Source of the DNA: Siphonodentalium dalli
Lineage: Eukaryota; Mollusca; Scaphopoda; Gadilida; Siphonodentaliidae
Direction: 5' to 3'
NCBI GenBank assembly: GCA_032622095.1
Contig: CP136066.1
Coordinates: forward strand, 118,007,319-118,071,318
DNA: 64,000 nt
Shown piece by piece: positions 25,037 through 37,743 of this stretch. A program made the translations under genes and the position numbers. The notes under the pieces were generated by a model. The model searched no databases. It saw only the letters and a list, made by a program, of their open reading frames with translations, and was not told the origin of the DNA. Position 1 is the stretch's first letter. Every line of letters begins with the position of its first letter.

Positions 25037-26089
25037 TAGGGTCCTGCGAATTGGAGATTTTGATCGAATCGAATATCGATTTGAATCATATCTGTATGTT
25101 GTATTCTCAATTGGGCATGTTTTGTCAACGATTAGACGATTTGTAAAACGTTCCATGAACTACATGCACGAAGTTAAATCATAACTTATGTGGCGATGAA
25201 CCGTCATTTGCAATACTATTAACTTCAATTGATAATTGATTAAAACGTCCATGCGGCCGTCACGATGATTAATATATAACCACTAAACGGATTATTGGAA
25301 CTAAAATCACGCAAAATTTGTACAGATTGCATGTGCATGCAAAATTGCAAATCAACATTCGGAATCACCCGTTGTTATAAACTTGAAGATGCAACAACAG
25401 TCGCAGTGTAGCCTGTTTATGTAGTGATGGATGCTTCTTGGACAGATGATTCCATAGATGGGTCGTTGTCCCAGATGCTTGCGATTTATACACCATGTTG
25501 CATTCATCACATGTGTAAGCCTGCAGCTTTATCATGTTTAAAATAAACATGAATAACGGATGACGTTTTGTCAAGACATTAGTGTCTAAGAACGCTCCGA
25601 AATTGAAAGTAAACTTCAAAAGAAAACACCGCCAAAATGCAGTTTACGATGCCGGGAACACGTGTTGTTTAAATTCTGAGCTATATTACATAACGCGGAA
25701 TCTGAGACGGATAGACCGCTAGCGGTTGATCAGTCTCATAGCTATTATAATTTACGCGCGTCGTCGGTCCATCGGCGATCTCCGAGCTTTTGGGGACAAT
25801 GTTCAAAGATAGAAATCAGACGTATTTAGTTGTCCTATAGTGGCTAATTGCTGTTTATACTTATATTTAATATATATAATCGCGATGTACAATGAGAATT
25901 ATAAGGTACATATATACATCATTTTCTGTAATTAAATGGCACAAAACAGCTAAAATTGACGTGTGTACCTGCCCGTAAACAGACTACTTTTCCATCAGTG
26001 TATATTCGAAATTTCGAGTTGGCAATTTCGAATCGAATTCGAATCGAATTTGACTTTCGAATCGAATATCGAATATTCGCAGGACCCTA
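25037..26089 (-). mobile_element. hAT-like DNA transposon, internally decayed (1.05 kb)
   Basis: Perfect 8-bp target duplications CTCACATG lie at 25029-25036 and 26090-26097. The terminal inverted repeats match for 15 bp (TAGGGTCCTGCGAAT) and continue as imperfect 'gaatcgaat' runs. Eight-base duplications with TA/CAGGG ends are typical of hAT. The only coding trace is a BED-type zinc finger on the minus strand. The catalytic domain is absent, so the element is non-autonomous. Confidence 0.9.
25365..25619 (-). pseudogene. BED-type zinc-finger remnant of a hAT transposase
   Basis: An 84-residue frame has Cys37-x2-Cys40, then T-T-T-H-L-W-N-H (His58) and His63 followed by P. This matches the C-x2-C ... 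H-x3-5-H spacing and the 'HL..HP' wording of BED fingers, which bind DNA at hAT ends. There is no RNase-H-like or dimerisation domain. The frame sits inside the hAT element at 25037-26089 and is read toward its left end. It is most likely a relic of the N-terminus of the transposase. The start codon is uncertain. Confidence 0.6.
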
Positions 26090-26097
26090 CTCACATG

Positions 26098-26874
26098 CGC
26101 CTCAGACACATTGCACAGGGTGTAAATGTTCCTCAGACACCCCTCAATTGCATCAAAATATAAAGTCCCACACCACACTGAAAAAGGTACCACAGGCCAC
26201 ACCTTGACTGAGGTACCACACCTCAGTATTCAAATTGCCCCAACTTTGAAGTTCCTTATACACACTGGCATATGCATGCTTGTAAGTTTTATACACCCAA
26301 ACAAACCAGTAGATAATTTCATGTGCTTTTTAGTGCCCATCACAGAAAGGTGTTTGATATGGTAGACATGTAGTCATCTTTATACTGTCTGTATACATAC
26401 ATGCATGGACACAATGAATCCTTGACTGACTGGGGAGAGGAACTTTAAATTCTTATATAGAAAGTCTTCTACATGTATATTGCTCTCTAACAGATAAGAC
26501 TTCTTCCCACAAGGCATGGGAGTTGAACAAACAAGATTACCACAGGCAGGTTTTAAAAACTGCAGATTTATTGGTCAGATTGGGATTCATCTGCAACCAC
26601 AAATGGACATGTATTTTAAATAGAAGTAAATTGTTTTTGAAAATTCCATTTAAAATTATTGCTGCTTATTATAAACAAAATATATAGTATATATTTAGCG
26701 ATATAGATGTGTTTACATGCCAATTACATGCATTAAACAAAATAAAAAAATAATAAAAAATATTTTTCTTTACTTTTTTTTTTGGGGTTGAAATTTAAAA
26801 AAAAAAATTCAGGTCGGCCCAATTTCGGCAGGTCGGTCGGGTAACCGGAAACACAGATGTTTTTTTTTGGCCTT
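26098..26874. other. Non-coding DNA
   Basis: 'cctcagacac'-like and 'accacacc'-like short words recur at 26098-26230 (and just left of the hAT element), probably a small old repeat split by the hAT insertion. The remainder is AT-rich without a gene. Confidence 0.4.
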
Positions 26875-26975
26875 AGTCTGATCGTTATGAAATTTGTCAT
26901 GGCTGTTGACATTGACATGTAGATGGGAACGAGTCATTTTGGGGTCATTCGGCCAAAAAACATGGTCGCCAATAG
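26875..26975 (+). repeat. Single F1 unit
   Basis: Contains 'tgaaatttgtcatggctgtt', 'gatgggaacgagtcatttt' and 'aaaaaacatggtcgcc'. It joins directly to the F5-type tail that follows. Confidence 0.75.
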
Positions 26976-27125
26976 GTTTAAGATTAGGGTTATGGTTGTA
27001 CACCTGCAATGGGAACTGTTATTTTATTATTTTAACTAAATGTTTACTGACATGTGAAACATCTTAGTATTTTAAAAACAGGGGGGTATCCGTAGTCCCA
27101 TTGGGACAGTCACACCTCTAGTTAT
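26975..27125 (+). repeat. F5 tail, detached copy
   Basis: About 150 bp nearly identical to 28034-28188: 'caatgggaactgttatttta', 'tttactgacatgtgaaacat', then 'gggggtatcc', 'agtcccattgggacagtcac' and 'acctctagtt'. It is the 3' end of family F5 without its core. Confidence 0.75.
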
Positions 27126-27407
27126 TAAATGATGCATTTTGAGTCTCATCTTAATGGTCTCAGTCCTCCACTTTCTCAAGTCCTAACTTCTACACAGTCA
27201 ATTGATGTGAACGTGTCCTCCAATCCCACACCACAGTCAATTAAAATATGTCTGAGTGAAATGCTACAGTGGTCTCCTTCTATCAGTCTCAGGCTCGCAG
27301 TTTGTTTGGCTCCACCCTTCTCCTCAGTTGATACTAGTAAGTAACCCCTCATTAGTTTAGAATCACTAAAGGGAAGCAATTAACTTTGTTAACTTCCAAT
27401 CTTTAAT
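27126..27407. other. Spacer between two F5 tails
   Basis: Short opposing open frames overlap here (27129-27344 + and 27176-27379 -), and neither shows a recognisable domain. Confidence 0.35.
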
Positions 27408-28188
27408 TATACCCCCCCCCCCCCCCCCCGCAACGAGGGGGGGTATACTGGAGTCAGCTTGTCTGTCGTTCGTCCGTCTGTCTGTCTAGCTGTGGACACA
27501 AATTTGTCCGGAGTTTTTCTCAGTCGTTTTTTGATAAAATTCCGTGAAACTTGGCACAGGCATCAACCACCATGGAAATCTGTGCACCTGCGATTATGAC
27601 GTCTGTCGGACTTTTTTATTGCCCCTTTTTCGACTTAGAAATCTTTTGCAACATGTATAATTTTGTCCGAGCTTTTATTCCTACATTTTTAGGTCAATTT
27701 TGTTTTAACTTGGCACAGACATTTTATAGTACCATGGGAACCTGTGCACCTGCGATTATGACGTCTGTCTGGCATTGTTTGGTGGAGTTATCCTCCTTTT
27801 TTTACTTAGAAATTTTTTTGCAACATGCCTAATTTTGTCCGAGCTTTTATTTCTACATTTTTGGGTCAATGTTTTTTAATCTTGGCACTGATATTTAGTA
27901 CCATGAGAACCTGTGCACCTGCGATTATGATGTCTGTCTGACTTTTTTTGTGGAGTTATTCCCCTTTTTCGACTTAGAACATTTTTGCAAAATGCATAAT
28001 TTTGTCCGAGATTTTATTCCTACATTTTTTGGTCAATAGGTTTAAGATTGCAGTTAGGTTTGTGCACCTGCAATGGGAACTGTTATTTTATTATTTTAAC
28101 TAAATGTTTACTGACATGTGAAACATCTTAATATTTTAAAATCACGGGGGGTATCCTTAGTCCCATTGGGACAGTCACACCTCTAGTT
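27408..28188 (+). repeat. F5 tandem-core element, complete
   Basis: The head is TATA plus a long C run, 'gcaacgag', a G run and 'gtatactgg' (a loose palindrome). Next come 'cgttcgtccgtctgtctgtc' and three core units of about 165-185 bp ('aattttgtccgag', 'cctgtgcacctgcgattatg', 'ggagttat'). The tail is 'agtcccattgggacagtcac' and 'acctctagtt'. The C run is a likely site of sequencing length error. Confidence 0.75.
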
Positions 28189-28582
28189 TAGTTCTAGTTC
28201 TGGGGATGTCACTCTTCGTAACAAATATGCATGAGAATAATGTGGTCTGCCCTAGTGTAAAAAATAGTGCTGACCTCTGCTTTAAATCTCATGTCATATG
28301 GTGTTCTCTGGATGAAGAATAAATTAAACCTATGGCCATTGAAGAGATGTAGCAATTATTGTGTTCTGTTGATAACTCAATTTCAAGTAGATTATACATT
28401 CCACTTGTGATATCGATGATACCAATATTACATGTCAAGCATTAAACTCAAGCCTTTTAATTTTAACACTACGGTAGTTTAAAATGTAGAAGTCAAATTA
28501 TATGGATAGCTGTATTGCTTCGATTCTAGCATGCTCCTGGTGAGTGAATCATATTTCACTGTTCCAGATTACATGTGCATAT
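28189..28582. other. Non-coding spacer
   Basis: No gene or repeat recognised. Confidence 0.4.
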
Positions 28583-29437
28583 TTATACCCCCTGTTTTGC
28601 ACCTGTCTGCGTGCGTCCATGCGTACGTGCATGCGTGCGTACGTCCGTCCGATGTCTGTTCATGTCATAACTTGAATAGTAGTGCTCGGATCTCAATGAA
28701 ATTAGGTATCACTACTATGAGGACATTCGCATTAAATAGAGGGTTCCATCGTTTTGTTCGGATTTTCCATTCTAGAGTTATTCATCTTTGTTTATCTGGA
28801 AATGTTGGCTTTTTGGTCCGTCTGGTGTCTGTTCATGTTACAACTTCAACAGTTGTGCTGGGATCTCAATGAAATTTGGTATGGATGTTCACAACTATGA
28901 GGACATTAAATAAAGGGTTCCATCATTTTGTTCGGATTTTCCATTCTAGAGTTATTCATCATTGTTTATCTGGAAATGTTGGATTTTTGGTCCGCCTGGT
29001 GTCTTTTCATGTCATAACTTGAACAGTAGTGCTCGGATCTCAAAGAAATTTTGTATGGATGTTCACTACTACGAGGACAATCGATAGAGGGTTTCATTGT
29101 TCTGTTCCGCTTTTCCATTCTAGAGTTATGCATCTTTGTTTATCTGGAAATGTTGGCTGTTTGGTCCATCTGATGTCTGTTCAGGTCATAACTTGAATAG
29201 TAATGCTCGGATCTCAATGAAATTTTGTATGGATGTTCACCACTATGAGGACATTTAATGACACATTCAACTGTTTTGTTTTGGTTTTTTGTTCTATGGT
29301 TATTCATCTTTGTTTATATGAAAATGCTGATTTTTGGGTCCATCTGTCTGTGTATAGCAGTCATAAGTTATAGATATGCCCACACTAGGCGGTATGCCAC
29401 AAGGGGGTATGCACCGGACGACAGTCGATCTCTTGTT
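28583..29437 (+). repeat. F6 tandem-core element
   Basis: The head 'ttataccccctgttttgc' is followed by an alternating 'gcgtgcgtccatgcgtacgt' tract and 'gtccgtccgatgtctgttca'. Four units of about 175 bp follow ('cataacttgaatag', 'gtgctcggatctcaatgaaa', 'tccattctagagttattcat', 'tttatctggaaatgttgg'). The tail is 'aagggggtatgcaccggacg' and 'tctcttgtt'. Downstream sequence to about 29650 is shared with 31440-31735. Confidence 0.75.
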
Positions 29438-29658
29438 ATACATGTTATAATATATGTTTTCCTGTGAGAGCCAATCCTGTTTTACTATAAACATATTGAT
29501 TTAATTCATCTAAAAAATTCCCAAGTGAATGATAACATTGATTACCGGTAACTGTAATATTTCATGAAGGCTTAGCATCAAATGATTGTTTATAGACTAG
29601 TTCTCATCTCCCTCCACATTTATGGGTGAAATGAGCAACAGCAAATACCTCCTCAATC

Positions 29659-30920
29659 AGCTGAGAAATATTTGAAATAAAAAAATAGGTTATTGTAGAA
29701 ATTTCAAAAATATATCTTGCAAGTGCAAATGACAGAATTCAGAGGAGAGAAATCGGGCTATTTTCCTATAACCAAACACAGAGTTGGGCTCCACTCAATA
29801 TGAAAATCATGTTACGTATCCAAATTTGTCATTTTTTTTAAGTTTCCCAGTTTTGTAAAATAATTAAACCTTCAATTAAACCTAAAATGTCACATTTAAC
29901 ACAGGCTACACTGGCTGTTATGCCCCCACAGATACTTATTTTTCTATTTTTCAGAACCCCCCTCCCCCTAGAACCCGATAAATTGTGTACTGCTAACTTT
30001 ATAATAGTGGCCATCTTCCAAAATGGGTCAAAATCAGTTATTTCCCATGAAATCGTTCTTTCGGTATATTATAGAGTTAGATACTTTTAATAGTGGGGTC
30101 CCTTAAGGGTTGAATTGTGACTTTCATGACTAAAGCATGAAACTGTTAATTAGTTATAAGGGAAACTTGTTTGGATATAATCAGGTTTCCATGGCAATGA
30201 TATCATATATTTGAAGAAAAGTTAAAAAATGCCAGTTGGAAACCAATGAGCATTGTATTTGAAGAAATGTTGTTAACTCATAGTGCCATTAATGGTCCAT
30301 CAAACAGACACTAGGACATACAGTGTCAAGGTCAATTGCTATGTTAAAAGTCATTGGAAAAAACCCTGTAATTTTGGCCCATTTTTGTAAAAGTCAGCAA
30401 AGTTTAAAGGTATATATCTCATGACTGGCTTGTCGGTTGCAATAATCCTGACATATGAATAATGAGCCCTCACCTGGGCACCCCCTCCAAAAAGTTTCCA
30501 CTATAATTAAGCAATACGCATATGTGAAGTTTCTTACTTTAGTTACTAAAGTCACAAACTTGTATTTAATTTGTCTGATGGTCTCAAAAGGGTAATGCAT
30601 CTTGACTTTATACATGTATGTACTGGACCACAGATAATATAAAAAGATAGTACTTAGAATGTGATAATATTTGTCCCCCTGACATTTCGTCGGAGGACTA
30701 TAGTATTGACCCTCGTCCATGTGTGTATCCGTGTGGTCATCTGCCTGAAACTTTGTCCAAGCCTGTATATCAACCAGCATTGGAACCTGTGATTTTGAGT
30801 TCGGTTGGACTCATTTTGGCATAGTTATTGCCCTTTTTCGACATAGAATCGTACATCCAGGGACGCATCTTTTGTCCGAGGCTGTATTCTGTCATTTTCC
30901 AGTAAATATTTAGCTCAACT
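29659..30920 (+). repeat. Dispersed 1.26 kb repeat, copy 1
   Basis: Matches 41325-42579 almost base for base. Both copies start 'agctgagaaatatttgaa' and end 'taaatatttagctcaactt'. The ends are weakly inverted with respect to each other (AGCTGAG / CTCAACT). Near 30773-30915 it contains one degenerate F5-like core unit. Matching small frames (29887-30090 +, 30394-30780 -) have no recognisable domain and are probably non-coding. Exact limits are uncertain because an F1-type head abuts the right end of both copies. Confidence 0.75.
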
Positions 30921-31735
30921 TTACAAAGTAACAATAGTGCTCGGATCTCAAAGAAATTTTGTATGGATGTTCACTACTAAGAGGGCATTCAATAGAGGGT
31001 TACATCGTTTTGTTCAGATTTTCCATTCTAGAGTTATTCATCTTTGTTTATCTGGAAATGTTCGCTTTTTGGTCTGTCTGGTGTCTGTTCATATCGTAAC
31101 TTCAGCAGTTGTGCTGGGATCTCAATGAAATTTGGTATGGATGTTCACTACTATGAGGACAATCAATAGAGGGTTTCATTGTTCTGTTCCGCTTTTCCAT
31201 TCTAGAGTTATGCATCTTTGTTTATCTGGAAATGTTGGCTGTTTGGTCCATCTGATGTCTGTTCAGGTCATAACTTGAATAGTAATGCTCGGATCTCAAT
31301 TAAATTTTGTATGGATGTTCACCACTATGAGGACATTTAATGACACATTCAACTGTTTTATTTTGGTTTTTTGTTCTATAGTTGTATTCATCTTTGTTTA
31401 TATGAAAATGCTGATTTTTGGGTCCATCTGTCTGTATATAGCAGTCATAAGTTATAGATATGCCCACACTAGGCGGTATGCCACAAGGGGGTATGCACCG
31501 GACGACAGTCCATCTCTTGTTGTACATGTTATAATATATGTTTTCCTGTGAGAGCCAATTATGTTTTACTATAAACATTGATTTAATTCATCTAAAAAAT
31601 TCCCAAGTGAATGATAGCATTGAATAACTAATATTTCATGAAGGCTTAGCATCAAATGAGTGTTTATAGACTAGTTATCATCTCTCTCCACATTCATGGG
31701 TGAAATTAGCAACAGCAAATACCTCATCAATCAGC
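30921..31735 (+). repeat. F6 array, second partial copy
   Basis: Starts inside an F6 unit ('agtgctcggatctcaaagaa'), carries about three units and the tail 'aagggggtatgcaccggacg', then about 200 bp of the same flank as 29437-29650. It lacks the F6 head. The arrangement F6 / dispersed repeat / headless F6 indicates a duplication with the dispersed repeat between the copies. Confidence 0.75.
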
Positions 31736-33259
31736 GGCATCAGTTTGAATACTTCTTCAATTTTTTGGTCAGACAACCAATAAAGTGTAATAATACCTCA
31801 AAACCTACACTGGCCCTGGGAACCCGAAGCTTTTACAAGAAGGCCTAAGCTATTTGTTGTCAGATTACATGAAGCAATGTAGTATTTCACACCTGTTAAG
31901 GAAACGTCTTTATATTTACATACTGATAGAAGACATAGAAATGTAGGGCTGCACGGTATCCACCTTCACAATACCGACTACGGTATTAAATTCAATACCG
32001 CGGTATGACTAAATACCGTCAAGAATAATGTCCAAACATTTTGCTAGTTAAGATCCTTTGGAACATGCAGTACGCAATTCAATATTCACGTGTGAATGCA
32101 TTGTCACGCGGACACGCGAAAAGAAGACAACGCAATGCATATCGCTTGTGATCTTAACAATATGTGGGGTTCTACTGACGTCGCTTATGCAAAAAAAAAA
32201 CAAACAAACAATTAGTTCACAATTTTTATTTCATAACAAAGCATATTAGGGACCTTGTCCAATTCCGACGGAGTTTCCGTCGGTGATCGGAGCTTTTAAT
32301 CGGAGTTTTAATCGGAGTTTTCTCCCTCATCATCGGAATTTCTTAGATCGGAGTTTTTTCTCCGATCAAGAACTCCGATCAATTCCGGTGAAAATTCCGA
32401 TGAACTCTGAACAAAACTCCGATGAAATCAGAGTTTTTCTCCGATATGAAAACTACGATGTTAAAACTCCGATTTAATCAGATTTCATCGGAGTTTTCTC
32501 CGATATCAAAACGGCGATGTGATTTGAGTTTTGTGTAATAATTTCATTTTTATTTATGCCAAACTTCCTCTGAAAAGTTGAGAAAGTCACCAGAAAAAGT
32601 TGAACAGACGGTTCGTTTATGGGGAAATCCTTGTGATGAAGGGAATACACATCCCATCTCCGATTATAATTTAAACTTTTGCGGAGAAAACTGGAAAAAT
32701 CTAGCTTTAATATCGAGTAAATCATAACATTTTATTACGTGATTGTTGGTTGCGTCATTTTCAGTTTGTCGCTTTCGCAAAACACGTTGTTTATTTATCT
32801 GGCGCGATGGTATTACTCGTCTCTTAAAAATGAATAATCCCTACGATTCCCAATATCAATAAAAAATAAAAATAAATCCAACTTCCTTATTTGGGTGAGG
32901 CTTGATTCTGCCGTCACTGGATTGGTCCGGCTCTTCCATCAATTATACAGGCTCTTCCAATAACCTCCCGATTGATCCACTCTTCCGGTTTGCAACACAA
33001 CACACACACGTGGTTTTCACTCGACCGAAGTTGAATTAAGAATCGCAAAGTTGGTTCAAACGATATAATTATTCAGAAAATGGCAACAAGAAATAGATCT
33101 TTGGTTTGTTCAGGCGGATTTGGAAACATTAGAAGACAATTTCAGTACTGATACCAGTACGTTGTAATACCTGGGTACCGGTATGTCATTGAAAATGGAA
33201 TAATTATTTGCACCCCCAGCCGGGATTGAAATGGATTATTCCATATTAAACTGCACTTA

Positions 33260-36200
33260 GGGGTCATCTCAAAACTACTATCGGGATCCCGATAAATATC
33301 CCGATAGGATCCGATAACTCAAAACTATCTTCTAAATTTCCCGATAGATTCCGATAGAGCGGTCACCATTTCCCGATAATATTCCGATACCGCATCTAAA
33401 TATTCCGATAACACGCTGATTTCCCGAAAAATTTCCGAAAGTAATGTACGTAGCGTATATATATTACCAACTTTCCGATAATTTACCCATTTATTTCAAG
33501 AACAATTAGGCCTATGTCTGTTTTGATAATCGACGAATCGAGCATGTTGTTTATGCTCGACGAATCGAGCATGTTTGTTTATGTTTCCGGTTCTATTTGT
33601 TGTCATTACTTTTGGATTCGTCCACAGCCTCCTTCGTAAGCATATTTTTATTGGGGTGGAAGCTTGTTTAAAAGAATTAAAACTCTACACGTTTCATGTT
33701 TTGATTCCAAGTTATTAAATTGTCCATTGAATTCTTTATGCATATTATTCATACAGCACATATCTCCTAGAAACGCTCTGAAGGAAACGTAAAAAGGAAT
33801 GGTTTCATAAAGGTAGTATCCCTTCAACACAAGCAATAGACTGTTCCAACGTGAACGTGATAAAAAATTGAAATATATATTTGATAAAACTCTTTTGGCC
33901 CTAGAAATGTTCTCAAATAAAACTGTCATTTGATTTGATTTTTTCCCTCATTCATCACAAGATCGAATAATATTTTATTTTAATACACTGAGTGAACAAT
34001 TTTGAGAATTCAATAAAGTTTTGATCGAAAAGTTCAACAACATTTTCGATTTTCTCTTCAGTTACACGTCCCAACGTCACGCCAATTCAGCCCAATATTG
34101 TGGGCACGGGGATTGGCTGGATTAGTACCCAAATAAATTATGTTGTTAAAGCGCATTAACAAATACATAATCTTGAGTATATTCTCCACACTATAATCGA
34201 AAAATACAAAGGAATGGACACATGATTCAATCCAAATTGTTTATTTACAAAACACTCCCGCCAAGAAACCCCCACTGATGACGTGCGCAAAAAATATGTA
34301 CCTACAGCAAACACGTGTTGGAAATTGGGGCGCACAATGGGGACTCATTTATCATGGCTATATCTATTACCCATTCGGTAATTCATAAATGACATTCATT
34401 GCAAATTCAAACAGAATATATCTTAGATTTAGTATTACTATCAATTTACCATTTATCGAATGCTGTCATTGAACTTATTGATCAGCTGATGACGATGAAA
34501 AAATCTAGGAACCTTGTCGACGTCATTGCAGCAATGATAAAATACTGTAGCACAAATTTATGTGCATCGGCCGTTTTGTTCTCTCGTTTGATTAATAAAA
34601 TTATTATTCTGCGCGCATTGACAATTATATAATCTTGAGTATATTCTCCACAATGTAATCTAAAAATACAAAGGAATGGACACACGATTCAATCCAAATG
34701 GTTTATTTAAAAAACACTCCCGCCAAGAAAGATCAAGAAACGCCCACTGATAACGATCGAGCAACAGAAATTTGTACCTGCGAACACGTAGTGTTGGAAT
34801 GTGGGGCGCACAATGGGGACTGTCATCTATCATGGCTATATAACTATTAGCCATTTGGTAATAAATAAATGACATTCATTGCAAATTCAAACATAATATA
34901 TCTTAGCTTTAGTGTTAGTATCAATTGACCATTTATCGAGTGTTTCCATTGAACTTATTGATCAGCTGATGACGATGAAAACACCTCGGACCTTGCCGGC
35001 GTCAGCGCAACAATAATAAAATACTGTATAGCACAAATGTGCATCGATCGGCCGTTTTGTTCTCTCGTTTGATTAATAAAATTATTATTCTCCGCGCATT
35101 AACACTGCCAAATACTCAAGTAAATTGGCCATATCATGATGTGAAAAATCAAAGAAATGACATTGTTTAACATTAGTTACTTTTATTTGAACACAAGAGT
35201 TCACGAGACAAACGCGGCTATTTTTAAATTGAAAGTGCGCATTAATTCCGAATAGTGCTGCATTTACCGCGAATTACTTATCGGCACTGTCTTGTCATTT
35301 TATATTGAATATGATTGCTCAAAATTTCACTAAGAGAAAGCACTTTTCTCGATCATAAGATACAATGTAGACACGAAAGAATTGTTTAATTTATTAATTG
35401 CACAAGATATGTGCGGTACGAATGTATTGACTGCAATGTCAAGGTCAAAAACCGGTGCGTTGTAAATTGAAGTAAACAAAAAAACACGTGCGTTGTAATC
35501 GATGGCACAATGTTGACTAGTTTGGACTAATAATGCAGTCAATTGTAACTGAATTTACACGTAACTATCCAAGAGTTGATAGGCCACTTGATGATTTATT
35601 TTATGTTTCATTTCACCACGTAGCCATGGCTTAAAACATTAATAAATCACTCAATTTCGTGATATGGTTTTCCGACAGAGAAATTGAAACTGAATGTCAC
35701 ATTGATCTGTTGATAAAACAAAACTTACCTTTCGTTTGTTTATTACATTTATTGTTATAAAATATAAATATAAAACCTACTAAATATTCACCATACTATC
35801 ATGCTTGGGGAGGGGGATTCACAACTCTGGATTTGTTTTTTTACTCCCAGTCCCCATCCATACAGATGAACATAATTTCATAAATCAGGAGCCACATAAC
35901 ATTTAGTAATAATACATGTTTTCCCCCAAAAACTTTGACGTCACCAGAAAGTTCTGTTGGCTGGAGGTAATATTACTGTTGGGTAAATGGTTAATATCGA
36001 AAGTAAACTAAATAAAAGTTAGCAAGACATCTTTTTGAAAGATAAAAATGACGAAATATAGGAGCAGGCCTACTACAAATAAATCGCATCGTGTTACCTT
36101 GACCTTGATGATGCAATCGTGAAATTCGACACTGTCAACATAATTAGGCTATGTTCAACTTATCGAAATAATCAATGCAGCATTATAATTAGTAGTAATT

Positions 36201-37743
36201 ACAGAAAACGAAATTAATGTAGAATATGAAAAGCAGCCCATGCACACATTTAATTGTCAGTTAAATGTTATGATTACTTCGCGTATTTATAACCTTTGCA
36301 CTGCAGATTTGTATGGAATTTTCCATTCATATTTCCACACGCTCTTTATTTACCATATTACGATTCATGAAAAAGTATGGAATATTACTGCTAAATGTTG
36401 CTAAAACTTTACATGTACAGCAGGACACCCCCCCCCCCCATATGTCATGTTTCGAATTTCTATAGCCTACTCTTGACTAAAGGGTAGAGAATCGTGTAGA
36501 TATTCATGGCGTGCATGATCGATCTACCCCCCCCCCCGAAACTGCATGACCATGCAGAATGTAGGCATAACAGCAAAATTTCCTGCTTAGGCTAAAGTTA
36601 AACCCACTGTGGATATATATTTTTCTTTCTACGGCTGTCTACTGGCGAGATTTGTTGTTTCCATGCATGTGCCGGTAAACAAAAATGCAATTGCCATGAT
36701 TGCGTTATAAAGCACATCAAATGCTGCATGGACATCGCACATATTCCAATATAAATTTCGCCTAGGCTATGTATATTCGGAATATAGGCCTACGTGTACA
36801 CAGGCCCGATATTTTTTTTAAGCTTGAGTTAAATTGTCCCATGTTTGAAATTGTTTTATAAATCCGTTCACTGTGTGAAATCTTCGAGACGTATTACTCT
36901 GCAATGCCACGTGTGTTGTTCCCAGAAACGTAAATATTGATGACCCCAATTCCTGGAATCGGGCTAAAAATAGAACATATACGACATCTCGTGTTAAGAC
37001 TGCACTCGATTGTGCATGCATTAATTGTGTCGTCGGCGATTCGCGATTAAATACAAATCTTTTACATTTGCCATAATATATGTATTTCTTTATTTTCTCC
37101 ATATTTAAAAGTCGGATGTATTTAAACATATTACAAACACAATTAAGCTTTGAAGATAGTAGCCGCTGCATGCAACGCCGAAATAAATCTTAGAATTTAA
37201 TCAATTGATGGATCTGTTCTATTTTTAGAAAGTGAAAGTAGCCACTTGCATTAAGGCCTATACTATACATATTTGGGTATGCTCCCCGTGAATTTATTTA
37301 TTGATTTTGAAGATTTCCCGATGGGTGGGGTGTATTGTCCAGGTAAAATACCGATATTGTACGTAGCACCCACTGATCACCACAGTATAACATATAATAG
37401 TTCTACGACACGTGCCCCCTGATACTTTAAAACTTTATACTAACGATTTCTCATGTTAGGAAACTATTAAATCAATAATAAAGATAGGCCTATAAAACAT
37501 AAAATCGCGATAAAAGTCCGGAGTAATCCCGATACAGAAACTTTCCAAACAACATGCGTTGTTTTCGGAATATGATACTCCGAAATGAAAGTAAACTCCG
37601 ATAGATCGAATCCCGATAGACTATGTAAATATTCCGATAATTTCCCGAAAAACGTTGCGTCATTTCCCGATAATTTCCCGATAACTGTATATATAACTAT
37701 CGGTATCCTATCGGGATCCCGATAGTAGTTTTGAGATGACCCC
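33260..37743. mobile_element. Harbinger-like element B (TTA target), innermost of the nest
   Basis: The terminal inverted repeats are perfect for 36 bp (starting GGGGTCATCTCAAAACTACT, then ATCGGGATCCCGATA). They are flanked by TTA at 33257-33259 and 37744-37746. Subterminal repeats read 'tcccgata' and 'ttccgata', analogous to but distinct from those of element A. At 4.5 kb it is long enough for genes, but none is recognisable. Minus-strand frames 36818-37171 and 33648-33929 have no known motif. It contains a 0.47 kb tandem duplication. Confidence 0.85.
34151..35093 (+). repeat. Two-copy tandem duplication (462 and 481 bp units)
   Basis: Unit 1 (34151-34612) and unit 2 (34613-35093) share 'taatcttgagtatattctcc', 'acactcccgccaagaaa', 'gcgcacaatggggact', 'cattgatcagctgatgacga'-type blocks and 'ggccgttttgttctctcgtt'. 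A third start ('gcgcattaaca') begins at 35094 and stops at once. Small indels separate the units, so the duplication is not recent. It lies wholly inside element B. Confidence 0.85.

Noticed and set aside
27408-27430. Long C run as a biological feature
   Set aside because: Homopolymer length is unreliable in assemblies. Similar runs at 6969, 13065, 36430, 36529 and 62776 are treated the same way.
30394-30780. Matching minus-strand frames in both dispersed-repeat copies (30394-30780 and 42021-42374)
   Set aside because: The copies are near-identical DNA, so matching frames carry no independent support, and no domain is seen.
36818-37171. 117-residue minus-strand frame in element B as a Harbinger gene
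   Set aside because: No DDE or Myb-like motif; composition resembles random AT-rich sequence.
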